Assembly (NCBI GenBank): GCA_025356095.1
Contig: JANXUR010000048.1
Span: 39,465 to 103,464 of the forward strand
Source: Acidobacteriaceae bacterium
Lineage (GTDB): Bacteria; Acidobacteriota; Terriglobia; Terriglobales; Acidobacteriaceae
DNA length: 64,000 nucleotides
Direction: 5' to 3'
The notes under the pieces are model-generated. The model was not told where the DNA came from, did no database searches, and saw nothing but the letters and a program-made list of their open reading frames with translations. Of the stretch, positions 44,312 to 53,354 are shown one piece after another (the stretch's first letter is position 1; the number at the start of each line of letters is the position of its first letter). A program made the translations under genes and the position numbers.

Positions 44312-45639
44312 GTCCGCGCAAACCGCTTGGCTTGGAACGCTCGCCAGCCTTTACCTATCATCAACCTACTTCACGCATCCCCTTCCGCAAGCCACCCCGC
44401 GTGCTTCGCGCTGAAGAAGTTTCGCTCGCAGCACTCGCGGAACAATATGGTACGCCGCTCTATGTTTACTCAGCAACTGCAATCCAGCAGCGCCTCGCCA
44501 CGTTCGATGCAGCCTTTTCCACCATCCCCCACACCGTTTGTTATGCCGTCAAGGCTAATAGTAACTTGAGCCTACTCCGGATGATGGCCAAGCTCGGCTG
44601 TGGCTTCGATATTGTCTCAGGTGGCGAACTCGAGCGCGTATTGCGTGCCCATAAGAAAGCTGCCAAAAAGGTTGTCTTCTCCGGTGTCGGCAAGACCGTG
44701 GAAGAAATGAAGTTTGCCCTGGACAGCGGCATTCTGCTCTTCAATGTGGAAAGCGAGAGCGAACTCTGGGCACTCGCTACCTGTGCTGCCCGCATGAAGA
44801 AGACCGCGCGCATTGCCTTACGCGTCAATCCAGAAGTCGCCGCTGAAACTCATCCCTACATCTCCACTGGCATGCGTGAGCATAAGTTTGGCATCCCCAT
44901 GAGCGACGCCCGTGTGCTCTATTCCCGCGCCGCAGGCATCAAGGGCATTGAGATTGCCGGGGTTAGCGTCCATATTGGCTCCCAGATTACCGACCCCGAA
45001 CCCTTCCGCCTCGCCATGTCCCGTGTCACCGACTTAGTCAACTACTTACAGGCGGAGGGCCACACGATTCGCTTTGTAGATGCAGGCGGCGGCCTGGGGA
45101 TATCCTATGAGGACACTCCTTCCTCCGACCCCACAGAATTCGCTAAGTATGTTCAGAGCTACGCCGAACGCGTTTTGCAGCCTCTCCGTGGACTAGGCGT
45201 CCATCTGCTGCTCGAACCCGGGCGTGTGCTTGTGGGCCCCGCCGGGGCCTTAGTTACTCGCGTCCTCTATCGCAAGCAACATGACGGCAAGTTGTTTTTG
45301 ATTGTGGACGCTGCCATGAATGACTTGATTCGGCCTGCACTCTACAAAGCTCATCACGCCATCACGCCTGTAACCCTGGCCGACGATGTTCCCTCAGAAG
45401 TGGCCGATGTCGTCGGTCCAGTTTGCGAAACCGGAGATTTTTTGGCTCGCGACCGCAGCCTGCCTAAGTGCGAGGAAGCCTCACTACTCGCAATTCTCGA
45501 CGCAGGAGCCTATGGCATGGCGCAAAGCGGCAACTACAACACCCGCCCCCGCCCGGCAGAAGTGATGGTAGAAGGCAAAAAGGCTAAGCTAGTCCGCAAG
45601 CGCGAAACTATGGATGATTTGATGGGATTAGAAGAGTAA
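44308..45639 (+). CDS. lysA: Diaminopimelate decarboxylase LysA
   Basis: LysA is the last enzyme of lysine biosynthesis, a PLP-dependent fold III decarboxylase. The PLP lysine is Lys82 in CYAVKANSN. GCGFDIVSGGELERVL, HIGSQI, the glycine loop DAGGGLGISYE, LLLEPGRVLVG, and the C-terminal CETGDF and YNTRPRP motifs are all present. The length is normal for the family with about 25 extra N-terminal residues. GTG start at 44308 overlaps the preceding TGA by 4 bases. It ends 11 bp before the convergent amidohydrolase gene. Confidence 0.94.
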   Translation: MSPRKPLGLERSPAFTYHQPTSRIPFRKPPRVLRAEEVSLAALAEQYGTPLYVYSATAIQQRLATFDAAFSTIPHTVCYAVKANSNLSLLRMMAKLGCGFDIVSGGELERVLRAHKKAAKKVVFSGVGKTVEEMKFALDSGILLFNVESESELWALATCAARMKKTARIALRVNPEVAAETHPYISTGMREHKFGIPMSDARVLYSRAAGIKGIEIAGVSVHIGSQITDPEPFRLAMSRVTDLVNYLQAEGHTIRFVDAGGGLGISYEDTPSSDPTEFAKYVQSYAERVLQPLRGLGVHLLLEPGRVLVGPAGALVTRVLYRKQHDGKLFLIVDAAMNDLIRPALYKAHHAITPVTLADDVPSEVADVVGPVCETGDFLARDRSLPKCEEASLLAILDAGAYGMAQSGNYNTRPRPAEVMVEGKKAKLVRKRETMDDLMGLEE

Positions 45640-45650
45640 GTGCTCGCCGC

Positions 45651-47339
45651 TCAATTCTTGTCCTCATAAACCAGCCTGCCCCCCACAATCGTCTCCACCA
45701 CCTTCACATCCCATATCTTCTCAGGCTTCATCTTGAAAATATCGTCGCTCAGAATCACCATGTCCGCTAACTTACCCTTGGTAATCGAGCCTTTCTCTTT
45801 CTCCTGAAATTCGGCATATGCCGAACCCATCGTGTAAGCCTCAACCGCTTCAGCAAGCGTTAGCTTTTGCTCCGGAATCCAGCCCCCAGGGTTCTTGCCA
45901 TCCAGCGTCGCACGGGTTACCGCCGCATACAGCCCATACATTGGGTTCAGGGGTGCGACCGCCCAATCTGTCCCAAAGGCTAGCTTCACTCCATGCTCCA
46001 GAAACGTGCGGAAGGCATACGTCCGGGTTGCCCGCTCATGGCCAATGCGGGCTTCGGCCCAGCGCCCATCATCAATCGCATGGTACGGCTGCATAGAAGC
46101 TACTACACCTAAGCTGGCGAATCGGTCAAAATCCTTCGCTGCCATATGCTGCGCGTGTTCAATGCGAAAGCGACGATCCCCGCTAAAGTAAGTGCCGGCA
46201 TTCGCCTTCACTACGTTTTCGTATAAGTCGAGAATGGTCGAGATCCCCCGGTCACCAATCGCATGGGTGCATAACTGCATCCCTGCTGCATCTGCTTTCA
46301 AAAAGCGATTCTGCATGGCAGAGATAGGAAACATACCTGCGTTCAAAAGCCCAAAGTCCTTGGCGTCGTCGCTAAAGGCATCGAAAAAGTATGCCGTGCG
46401 CGACCCCAGTGAGCCATCTGCAAAAGCCTTCAACGCACCCACGCGCAGCCACGGCGATCCAAACGCTCGGTGCAAGCTCAACTTACTCTGATCTTCCCAC
46501 AAGGCGATCGGTTGCGCGAGATAGATTCGCGCAGTCAACTCACCCCGGTCAAGCAACTCGGCATAGGCCGAAATGTCGGCATAACTCGACCCCATGTCTT
46601 GGACACTGGTAACTCCCAAGGCGGCGGCATGGCCCAACGCACGGCGCACCACACGCAACTGGGCTTCGTGCGAACGCGCTGGAACGATCCGGTAGGCGAG
46701 AAGTTCCGCCGCATCCTTTAGCGCTCCGGTTGGCTCACCTGCGGTATCACGGACAATAATGCCACCGTCGGGGTCTTTGGTGTCGCGGGTAATGTTAGCC
46801 AGTTTCAGGGCAGCGCTATTTACCAGAACCATGTGTCCGTCGTAACGATCAAGGACAGTGGGTATGTCACCGGTCACCGCGTCAATCATCTGCCGAGTGG
46901 GTAGATTCGCGGGCGTCCACTTAGTCTCATCCCAGTTGCCACCGAGTATCCATTCACCTTTCGGAGTAACCTTGGCCCGCTCACTGATGCGGCGTATAAA
47001 CTCAGCCGTGGTCGTGGCGTCATTCAGCAGCACATCATCCAGTTGCTCTCCCCCACTGGCAAAGTGGACGTGCGCGTCATTAAATCCCGGTAGTACACGC
47101 CGACCGTGCGCATCAATCACCTGCGTCTGCGGCCCCCGCCACGCGGCCAGGTCCGCGTCGCTACCTACCGCCACAATGCGGTCGCCGATGACTGCCACGG
47201 CTTCCGCCTCTGGCATCGTCTTGTCCACTGTATAAATATGTGCATGCATAACAATCAGGTCTGCGGCAGGCGCTTGCGCAAGCACAGTCGGCAAAGACGC
47301 TAGCAATACTAGCGTAACAAGTACTAACTTAATTCTCAT
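45651..47339 (-). CDS. Secreted YtcJ-like metal-dependent amidohydrolase
   Basis: The 562-residue protein has a signal peptide (RIKLVLVTLVLLASLPTVLAQA) followed by an amidohydrolase TIM barrel. Metal-binding residues appear in LPGFNDAHVHF, later in RIEHAQH and in AFGTDWAVAPL. The N-terminal beta-sandwich has AVAVIGDRIVAVG. This pattern matches the amidohydrolase_3/YtcJ group; the substrate is unknown. The ATG at 47337-47339 has CGGAGA upstream, and an extension to 47354 is unlikely. It is transcribed toward lysA. Confidence 0.88.
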   Translation of the reverse strand: MRIKLVLVTLVLLASLPTVLAQAPAADLIVMHAHIYTVDKTMPEAEAVAVIGDRIVAVGSDADLAAWRGPQTQVIDAHGRRVLPGFNDAHVHFASGGEQLDDVLLNDATTTAEFIRRISERAKVTPKGEWILGGNWDETKWTPANLPTRQMIDAVTGDIPTVLDRYDGHMVLVNSAALKLANITRDTKDPDGGIIVRDTAGEPTGALKDAAELLAYRIVPARSHEAQLRVVRRALGHAAALGVTSVQDMGSSYADISAYAELLDRGELTARIYLAQPIALWEDQSKLSLHRAFGSPWLRVGALKAFADGSLGSRTAYFFDAFSDDAKDFGLLNAGMFPISAMQNRFLKADAAGMQLCTHAIGDRGISTILDLYENVVKANAGTYFSGDRRFRIEHAQHMAAKDFDRFASLGVVASMQPYHAIDDGRWAEARIGHERATRTYAFRTFLEHGVKLAFGTDWAVAPLNPMYGLYAAVTRATLDGKNPGGWIPEQKLTLAEAVEAYTMGSAYAEFQEKEKGSITKGKLADMVILSDDIFKMKPEKIWDVKVVETIVGGRLVYEDKN

Positions 47340-47535
47340 AGTTTCTCCGGCCATTAGTTTGTGGGGTATGTACCATCCCTGATGTAACGCACACGTGACT
47401 CTGGCGTGACGCGGACCTACTCGCTACGCTTGCCGCCATTTACTTGTGGCGTCGGCTTCCGCGCCGAAGCCCCCAACTGTCTTGGTGGCAGGCTCGTCCC
47501 AGATACTTTAGCGATTAGTAACTGGTAACGGGCCG

Positions 47536-48420
47536 CTACCTCTGTCCCCACTTAAGCTTAGTCCGCAGGGCGTCGAAAAAGTCATACTGTGAACGAAGTA
47601 GCTTCACCACCACCTCGCTCTTGCGGCAATAAATTCGGTCGCCATCCAGAATATGTGTACCTTCTTGACCATCAATACTCAAAAAGGAATCTTCTTTCCC
47701 CGCCCCGACAATAATCTCAATTTCCGCGGTATCTTTCACCACCAGCGGTCGGTGGGTCAGCGCATGCGGCGATACTGGAGTAATCACAAACGCATCCACA
47801 TTTGGCATCAGCACCGGCCCTCCCGCTGCCAGCGAGTAGGCTGTCGAGCCCGTAGGCGTGGCAACAATCAAGCCATCCGCCTTATTACTGCAAACAAAAA
47901 CCCCGTCTATATACAGGTCGAAACTGGCGAGCCGTGCAATCGAGGTCTTATTCACCACCACATCATTCAGCGCATCGAAGCTAGCGATAATGCGGCCCTC
48001 GCGCATCACTTCGCTATGGACCATCGAACGGCACTCCACCCGCGCATGCGCTTCGTCTATCGAACCCAGCGCCTCATACAGTCCGTTCAGCGGCACTTCC
48101 GTCAAAAATCCCAGCGTCCCCAGATTCACGCCCAGAATCGGGATGCCTCGCGGTGCCACCGACCGCGCAGCCGAGATCAACGTGCCGTCGCCCCCCAGCA
48201 CAATCACAAAGCTCAGGTCATGGTCGCCCATTTTGTTGCGCGCCACCACCTTTGGCCACGCTACGTAGCTGGCCGTAATCTCGTCTACCACCACTTCATA
48301 GTGGTGGCTGCCCAGCCAACGCAGCAGTTCGGGTAATATGCGCGCCAGTTCGGGCTTGGCTGGCTTGGAGATCAAGCCGACCCGGCGAATTGGATGGTGC
48401 GGTTTGGAGGAATCGTTCAT
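47536..48420 (-). CDS. nadK: NAD kinase
   Basis: NAD kinase phosphorylates NAD to NADP. The 294-residue product carries the GGDGT motif at residues 76-80 inside VIVLGGDGTLISAAR. NLGTLGFLTE follows, then the nucleotide-site LNDVVVNK and the conserved TPTGSTAYSLAAGGPV segment, all diagnostic. The ATG at 48418-48420 gives the usual start; sequence upstream in frame is not family-like. The preceding ribosome-binding site is weak. It is flanked on both sides by non-coding stretches and seems monocistronic. Confidence 0.94.
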   Translation of the reverse strand: MNDSSKPHHPIRRVGLISKPAKPELARILPELLRWLGSHHYEVVVDEITASYVAWPKVVARNKMGDHDLSFVIVLGGDGTLISAARSVAPRGIPILGVNLGTLGFLTEVPLNGLYEALGSIDEAHARVECRSMVHSEVMREGRIIASFDALNDVVVNKTSIARLASFDLYIDGVFVCSNKADGLIVATPTGSTAYSLAAGGPVLMPNVDAFVITPVSPHALTHRPLVVKDTAEIEIIVGAGKEDSFLSIDGQEGTHILDGDRIYCRKSEVVVKLLRSQYDFFDALRTKLKWGQR

Positions 48421-49000
48421 AGCGTCTTTATGCTGACACTGGATTGTACAGAAGCAGGCCAGCCTTGGGGTAAGAACGCTCCTCGCCAGCTCGTGCCATT
48501 CGAAAGCTCTATTGTCCCTATCCAACGCAAAACCATCGCCCTTCCACCTGTACGGAAACGAGGTGACGTGGCGATCTCCGAATACACCGTTAAAGGCAAT
48601 GCACCCCAAAAATGTACGAATGTCTCACCTCGATTCTGCGGTGTTGCACAGCGCTTCATCGAGGGGGAAATGCACCTCTACTGTGTTCTTGGCTTTGCGA
48701 ATGTCCATGGTTTTTGGTAGTTCGCACAAGATTTATCTCAAGGGTTGGTGGGTTTTGAAGGAATTCGATCACCGCACCACTCACCATGCCACGCCGTCGT
48801 ACGCCCGGCTGAATCCCGCGCCTCTATGCGCTCATCCACGCAGACGTCACGCGATGTTCAAGTTGTTTACCCCAGAAAGTCGTGTTAACGATGTAGGCTG
48901 GGCTCTCGTGCTGGAGCGGCACTAAGTGGGCAACACTAGGGGGCGGCACTAACGGGGCGTCGCCAAGGGGGCCAAGCTAAGGGCCCCGCCCACAAGGCTT
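48421..49000. other. Intergenic stretch without a supported gene
   Basis: About 580 bases separate nadK from the hairpin after the 83-residue Cys-rich gene. Open frames on both strands exist, but none has family-like sequence or a good ribosome-binding site. Near 48900-48980 there is a run of loosely repeated GGCACTAA-type and GGGGC sequence. I see no promoter or RNA structure that I can defend. Confidence 0.4.
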
Positions 49001-49035
49001 CACCTTCATTCCGCGCACCTTGCGAAATGAAGGTG
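49001..49035 (-). terminator. Hairpin (possible terminator) after small Cys-rich gene
   Basis: A 10-bp perfect inverted repeat (CACCTTCATT at 49001-49010, AATGAAGGTG at 49026-49035) lies 13 bases beyond the stop of the gene ending at 49048. The same RNA can instead fold a second, overlapping stem between GCACCTT and AAGGTGC. No T tract follows, so a terminator role is uncertain. Confidence 0.4.
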
Positions 49036-49047
49036 CAAATGCAAAAA

Positions 49048-49299
49048 CTAACCCTTGCGTTCCCGCTCTGTCTGGTTCTGTTGCAGATTCCCCATAAAGT
49101 GCGATTGCAGCAGTTGCGCGCAGCGCTCGCCGCACACCGGCATGGCTGCCTCTTCGGCAGCGAGTTGGGCATTCCACGGCGAAAGCGTCAACGACGGGAT
49201 GCGTCGGCCATCAAACGACGCCCACATCATCCACCAACCGTCTTCCTTAATCATCGTCTGTTCACAGCCCGGTCCGGCACAACGATACAGAACACTCAC
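49048..49299 (-). CDS. Small cysteine-containing protein, possibly zinc-binding
   Basis: From GTG 49297-49299, with AGGGAG upstream, the 83-residue product starts SVLYRCAGPGCEQ. Later it contains CGERC, giving two CxxxxC/CxxxC pairs that could hold one zinc ion. The middle part is rich in tryptophan (GWWMMW) and the C-terminus is polar and charged. I do not recognise a family. An extension to 49392 is open but has no ribosome-binding site. It lies directly downstream of the NamZ fusion gene's end on the same strand, 101 bp away. Confidence 0.55.
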   Translation of the reverse strand: MSVLYRCAGPGCEQTMIKEDGWWMMWASFDGRRIPSLTLSPWNAQLAAEEAAMPVCGERCAQLLQSHFMGNLQQNQTERERKG

Positions 49300-49400
49300 A
49301 ATGGTCCGCTCCCTGAAAGTAGTGAATTCTACAAGAGATTCCACGAAGTTGCAGCGTGCCGAATCCCCGCCAACATCCTCATGCTGCATCACGCCCCTGC

Positions 49401-51833
49401 CTACGGATACAGGAGGTAAGCCTTGCGCTTTTCCACAAAGGCCGCTAGTGCCTCACTCGCATCGTCCGCCATCCGCCGCGGATCATGGCCCGACCGCAGA
49501 GCCTCCAGCGCAGCAACATTCGCCAACAGCCCGTTCACCTTCTCCAGCTCAAACTGTTGCGGATACAACTTGTGCAGCGCCGCTGCCAACTCCAATCCTA
49601 GCTCGCCCGCATCCAGCGTCTCGCGGTCGAGCACCATTAGATTCACCCCTTCGCATGGCGTCCCCACGTAAGCGCTCGCCGTCGGCGTGAACGCCGTGGG
49701 CACAAACCGCACCCCGGCGATCAGCCTCGCGTTCAGGTATGCCGCCAACTGACGCCCGTTGATCCACGGCGCGCCCAGCACTTCAAACGGCGTTCCGGTG
49801 CCGCGCCCCACCGAGACGTTCGCCGCCTCCACCAGCGCCACACCCGGATACAAGATCACCTCATTCAGGGTCCGCAAATTGGGCGACGGCGGAATCCAAG
49901 CCACCCCCGTCGAATCAAACCAGTCACCGCGCTGCCAGCCTTCCATCGCCACCACGGTGAGCTTGGCACCAATCTTGCGCTCCGTGTTAAACATCCGCGC
50001 CAGCTCACCCAGCGTCATCCCATGCCGCACCGGCAGCGGATGATACGCCACAAAACTCGAAGTCTCCGCATCTGCGATCAGCCCCTGCACAGAAGCGCCG
50101 TTCAGCGGATTCGGCCGATCAAGCACAATCAGCTCGATCCCCGCCTGCGCGCACGCTTCCAGAAAATATCCCAGCGTCGTCTCATAGGTGTAAAAACGCA
50201 CCCCCGCGTCTTGTAAATCAAATACCACTGCGTCGAGCCCGCGCAACACTTGCTGCGATGGCCTGCGCTGCGCATCGCTCGCGCCATACACGCTGTAAAT
50301 CGGCACTCCCGTTAGGGCGTCCTTCGAATCACCAATCTTCTCCGTATCCAGTGCGCCCGTCGCACCATGCTCGGGGCTAAAGATGGCAGTGAGCGAAATC
50401 CCCGGCGCGTGCGCGAGCACATCCACCGTCCGCCGGCCTAGCGCGTCAACGCCCGTTTGATTGGTCAGAATTCCAATCCGCCGCGGATGCTGCCGGTCGG
50501 CATGGAGCTCGGCGAAGCCATGCTCCTGCAGCACATCAAGCCCCGTTTTCACCGCACCATTCCGTACCGTAACCCGCCGCCCGGCCACCGCTGTCTCGCT
50601 GTAGCCGGTGATGCCGCCCAGTCGCGCAGTGTCGGCAGCACTCTTCGCCTTCGCCTCCCCGCTCCGCGACAGCGCACTCCCCACCGCCGTCGCCACCTTC
50701 GTCCGCAGCGCCACCGCACTTCCCTTTTGCCCCGTGTGAATCGCATTGCTTAGCAGGACGATATAAGTCTTGGTTGCCGGATCAATCCACAGCGACGTCC
50801 CGGTAAAACCCGTGTGTCCGAACGAGCCAACCGGCAGCAGTTCTCCGCGATTGCTCGAAAATGGCGAATCAATATCCCAACCAAGTCCGCGCACCGCCAC
50901 CGCATTCGCGGGCTGCTGCGGCGTCGTCATCTTCTGCACCGTCGCAGGACTTAGCAATTTGCCAGCGCGCGCTCTGCCCTCCAGCAGCGCCTGCGCGAAA
51001 ATCGCCAGGTCGCCCGCCGTAGAAAACAGCCCGGCGTGTCCTGCCACTCCGCCCATTCGCCGCGCTGTGGGATCATGCACCACGCCTTGCAGCATGTGGC
51101 CAGATTCGTCGTTCTCCGTTGGGGCAGTCCCGCCTCGCCACCCGGCTGGCGGAGTGAATCGCGTCTGCTTCATCCCCTGCGGCGCAAAAATATTTCTCGC
51201 GCAGTATTCATCCAGCGGCATCCCACTCAGCTTTTCCACCAGAGCGCCCAGCACAATAAAGTTGATGTCGCTATAAACGAACTGCGCGCCGGGTGGCCGC
51301 ACCAACTTCTCGGCAAACGCCAACCGGAACCCCGCATCCCTGCCCTGCCAAGGCTGCGTCAGGTCAAGGTCCTCGCGCAGGCCGGAGTAGTGAATCAGCA
51401 ATTGCCGGATCGTTACGTCGTCTTTTTCGTTCTGCGCAAATTCCGGCAAATACTTTGCCACTGGATCATTCAAGCGAAACTTGCCTTGCTCGAATAACTG
51501 CATCACCGCCGTCGTTGTGGCCACCACCTTGGTAAGCGACGCCAGATCAAACACCGTGTCCACCGCCATCGGCGCTGGCACCGGCGTCAACGCCCGCTGC
51601 CCGTAAGCCTTGCGATATACCACCCGCCCGTTGTGGCCTACAACCAGCACCGCCCCCGGAATCTGATGCTCTGCAATCGCCTGGGCGATCACAGCATCCG
51701 CAGCGGCAAAATCAACCCGCGCTGGCGCAGATGCGCCCCCGCTGGCCGCGAAGCTCAGCGCAGCCAGCCCCATCAGCATCGCCACCAGCATCTTCTTCAG
51801 CAATCGCACACACGTTTTCACGGAATAGATCAC
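49401..51833 (-). CDS. Fusion: secreted serine hydrolase (AmiE/beta-lactamase-like) plus NamZ exo-muramidase (DUF1343, GH171)
   Basis: The 810-residue protein has a signal peptide at its N-terminus. Residues about 40-400 form a class C beta-lactamase/penicillin-binding-like hydrolase with SxxK motif SLTK (Ser99, Lys102), YSDIN near 188 and HTGFTG near 345. Residues about 440-810 form the DUF1343 domain (RRIGILTNQTGVD, IFSPEHGATG, PVRHGMTLGELA). That family includes NamZ exo-N-acetylmuramidase. In Bacillus the amiE-like hydrolase and namZ are separate genes of a MurNAc recycling operon; here they are joined. The start is uncertain: GTG 51833 and ATG 51791 both fit. Neighbours murQ and murA support a cell-wall salvage role. 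Confidence 0.88.
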   Translation of the reverse strand: MIYSVKTCVRLLKKMLVAMLMGLAALSFAASGGASAPARVDFAAADAVIAQAIAEHQIPGAVLVVGHNGRVVYRKAYGQRALTPVPAPMAVDTVFDLASLTKVVATTTAVMQLFEQGKFRLNDPVAKYLPEFAQNEKDDVTIRQLLIHYSGLREDLDLTQPWQGRDAGFRLAFAEKLVRPPGAQFVYSDINFIVLGALVEKLSGMPLDEYCARNIFAPQGMKQTRFTPPAGWRGGTAPTENDESGHMLQGVVHDPTARRMGGVAGHAGLFSTAGDLAIFAQALLEGRARAGKLLSPATVQKMTTPQQPANAVAVRGLGWDIDSPFSSNRGELLPVGSFGHTGFTGTSLWIDPATKTYIVLLSNAIHTGQKGSAVALRTKVATAVGSALSRSGEAKAKSAADTARLGGITGYSETAVAGRRVTVRNGAVKTGLDVLQEHGFAELHADRQHPRRIGILTNQTGVDALGRRTVDVLAHAPGISLTAIFSPEHGATGALDTEKIGDSKDALTGVPIYSVYGASDAQRRPSQQVLRGLDAVVFDLQDAGVRFYTYETTLGYFLEACAQAGIELIVLDRPNPLNGASVQGLIADAETSSFVAYHPLPVRHGMTLGELARMFNTERKIGAKLTVVAMEGWQRGDWFDSTGVAWIPPSPNLRTLNEVILYPGVALVEAANVSVGRGTGTPFEVLGAPWINGRQLAAYLNARLIAGVRFVPTAFTPTASAYVGTPCEGVNLMVLDRETLDAGELGLELAAALHKLYPQQFELEKVNGLLANVAALEALRSGHDPRRMADDASEALAAFVEKRKAYLLYP

Positions 51834-52036
51834 GGCGCAATTCTAGAACATCCTTCCACCCGGGCCACATTCGCACCACCATCTTCCTCCCACCATGTTC
51901 CTCCCAAGTTGCTCCATCGGTGTCATCCTGAACGCAGTCAGCCAGATAGTCCGCCACGCAGCCAGCCATATAGTCAGCCGTAGCGCTCAAAGTCACGTCC
52001 CCACCACTCACCTTCGTCCTCTGCTATAAACACCAC

Positions 52037-53203
52037 ATGCCCCTGCCGCACCAACTGGCCTCCCAAGACCATACCTTCGCTGCCGCCTTTCGCATTCTGG
52101 AGGCCGCCGTCGCCACCCAGGCTTTCCCCGGCGCGGTCTGCGCCATCACTGCACACGGCAACCTTGTGGCCCTTCGCGGATTCCGTCACTTCACCTACCA
52201 TCCTGATTCGCCCGCTGTGGAAGCCACAACTGTTTTCGACCTCGCGTCGCTCACCAAGCCGCTTGCCACTACGGCTGTGGCCATGCTCCTCTGCGACCGC
52301 AACCTTCTCAACCTCGCAACCCCGCTCTCCCACCTCCTGCCAGAGTTTCTATCAGCCGCCGCGCCCGACCCGCGCCGCGCATCCGTCACCTTGCATCACC
52401 TGCTCGCCCATTCCTCCGGTCTGCCCGCACATAAAAAGTTCTACCTCACCTGCCGCTCTCCTGAAGATATGTGGCAAGCGATCTTCGCAACTCCGCTGGA
52501 GCACATGCCGGGCCCCGCCCCGGTGTACAGCGACATCGGATTCATGCTCCTCGGCCTCGCGCTCCAACGCATCACTGGCGAACCACTCGACTTCTTTTGC
52601 GCGCATCAAGTCTTCACGCCGCTCGGCATGGAGCACACCGAGTTCCGGCCTGCCGCAGCCGCCAACCGCCTCCTCAATCCGGTCGAAACTATCGCTCCTA
52701 CCGGCTACGCGCCCCTGCGGGAAAATCCCTTAGCTGAAAATGCCGAACTGCTGCTCCAAGGCATCGTCAATGACGGCAACTGTCGCGCCCTCGGCGGAGT
52801 CTCTGGCCATGCCGGCCTCTTCGCCCCCGCTGTAGACGTTGCCACATTCGCAGAATCCATGCTGCGCGCTTCCACCCAGTTCGCTCCGCTGTTTACGCCC
52901 GAAACTATCGCCCGCTTCACCACCCGCGAATCCGACCCACCCGGCACCAGTCGCACCCTCGGCTGGGACACGCCCACCCCGCCATCCTCCTCCGGACGAC
53001 ACTTCTCTGCGCGGGCCTTTGGGCATCTGGGCTATACCGGCACCTCGCTTTGGATTGACCCCGACCGCGAGCTTTCCGTCACTCTGCTGACCAATCGCAC
53101 CATGCCGCTCGCCCCCGGCAATCCCCGCCCCAAATCAGACTTCGATGCCATCAAACGGATTCGCCCCGCCTTCCACGACGCCGTAGTCCAAGCGCTCGCG
53201 TAG
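52037..53203 (+). CDS. Cytoplasmic serine hydrolase of the beta-lactamase/AmiE family
   Basis: The 388-residue protein is paralogous to the first half of the divergent fusion protein. Both share FDLASLTK (here Ser71/Lys74), YSDI followed by a (G/N)F, GGVSGHAGLF versus GGVAGHAGLF, and GHLGYTGTSLWIDP versus GHTGFTGTSLWIDP. No signal peptide is visible, so it should act in the cytosol, in contrast to its secreted paralogue. It may cleave peptides or amides from internalised muropeptides, but its substrate is unproven. It lies 152 bp before murQ on the same strand and is divergent from the NamZ fusion with 203 bp between them. Confidence 0.85.
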   Translation: MPLPHQLASQDHTFAAAFRILEAAVATQAFPGAVCAITAHGNLVALRGFRHFTYHPDSPAVEATTVFDLASLTKPLATTAVAMLLCDRNLLNLATPLSHLLPEFLSAAAPDPRRASVTLHHLLAHSSGLPAHKKFYLTCRSPEDMWQAIFATPLEHMPGPAPVYSDIGFMLLGLALQRITGEPLDFFCAHQVFTPLGMEHTEFRPAAAANRLLNPVETIAPTGYAPLRENPLAENAELLLQGIVNDGNCRALGGVSGHAGLFAPAVDVATFAESMLRASTQFAPLFTPETIARFTTRESDPPGTSRTLGWDTPTPPSSSGRHFSARAFGHLGYTGTSLWIDPDRELSVTLLTNRTMPLAPGNPRPKSDFDAIKRIRPAFHDAVVQALA

Positions 53204-53230
53204 CCGGGTGCAAGTAAGTCAAGCGATTTT

Positions 53231-53299
53231 CGCCGCGCACCCCATCCCAAGCGCACCGCGCACCCCATCCCAACCGCACCGCGCACCCCATCCCAAGCG
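53231..53299. repeat. Three tandem copies of a 23-bp repeat
   Basis: Units at 53231-53253, 53254-53276 and 53277-53299 differ at one or two positions and contain GCGCACCCCATCCCAA. Downstream, GCGCTTAGGGTGGG (near 53308-53321) is nearly the inverted complement of the last unit's CCCATCCCAAGCGC, so an imperfect 14-bp stem can form. It fills the gap between the serine hydrolase and murQ. Confidence 0.85.
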
Positions 53300-53354
53300 C
53301 GCACTTTGCGCTTAGGGTGGGAATGCACACCCTCACCTGTGCCACAATCTCAAC

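Noticed and set aside
48625..48708. 27-codon minus-strand frame starting at ATG 48706-48708 (DIRKAKNTVEVHF)
   Set aside because: It reads somewhat like protein but lacks a ribosome-binding site and is too short to support without conservation data.
48512..48925. Plus-strand frame of 137 codons upstream of nadK
   Set aside because: The sequence resembles no family, uses rare codon patterns, has no ribosome-binding site, and lies in a promoter-like gap.
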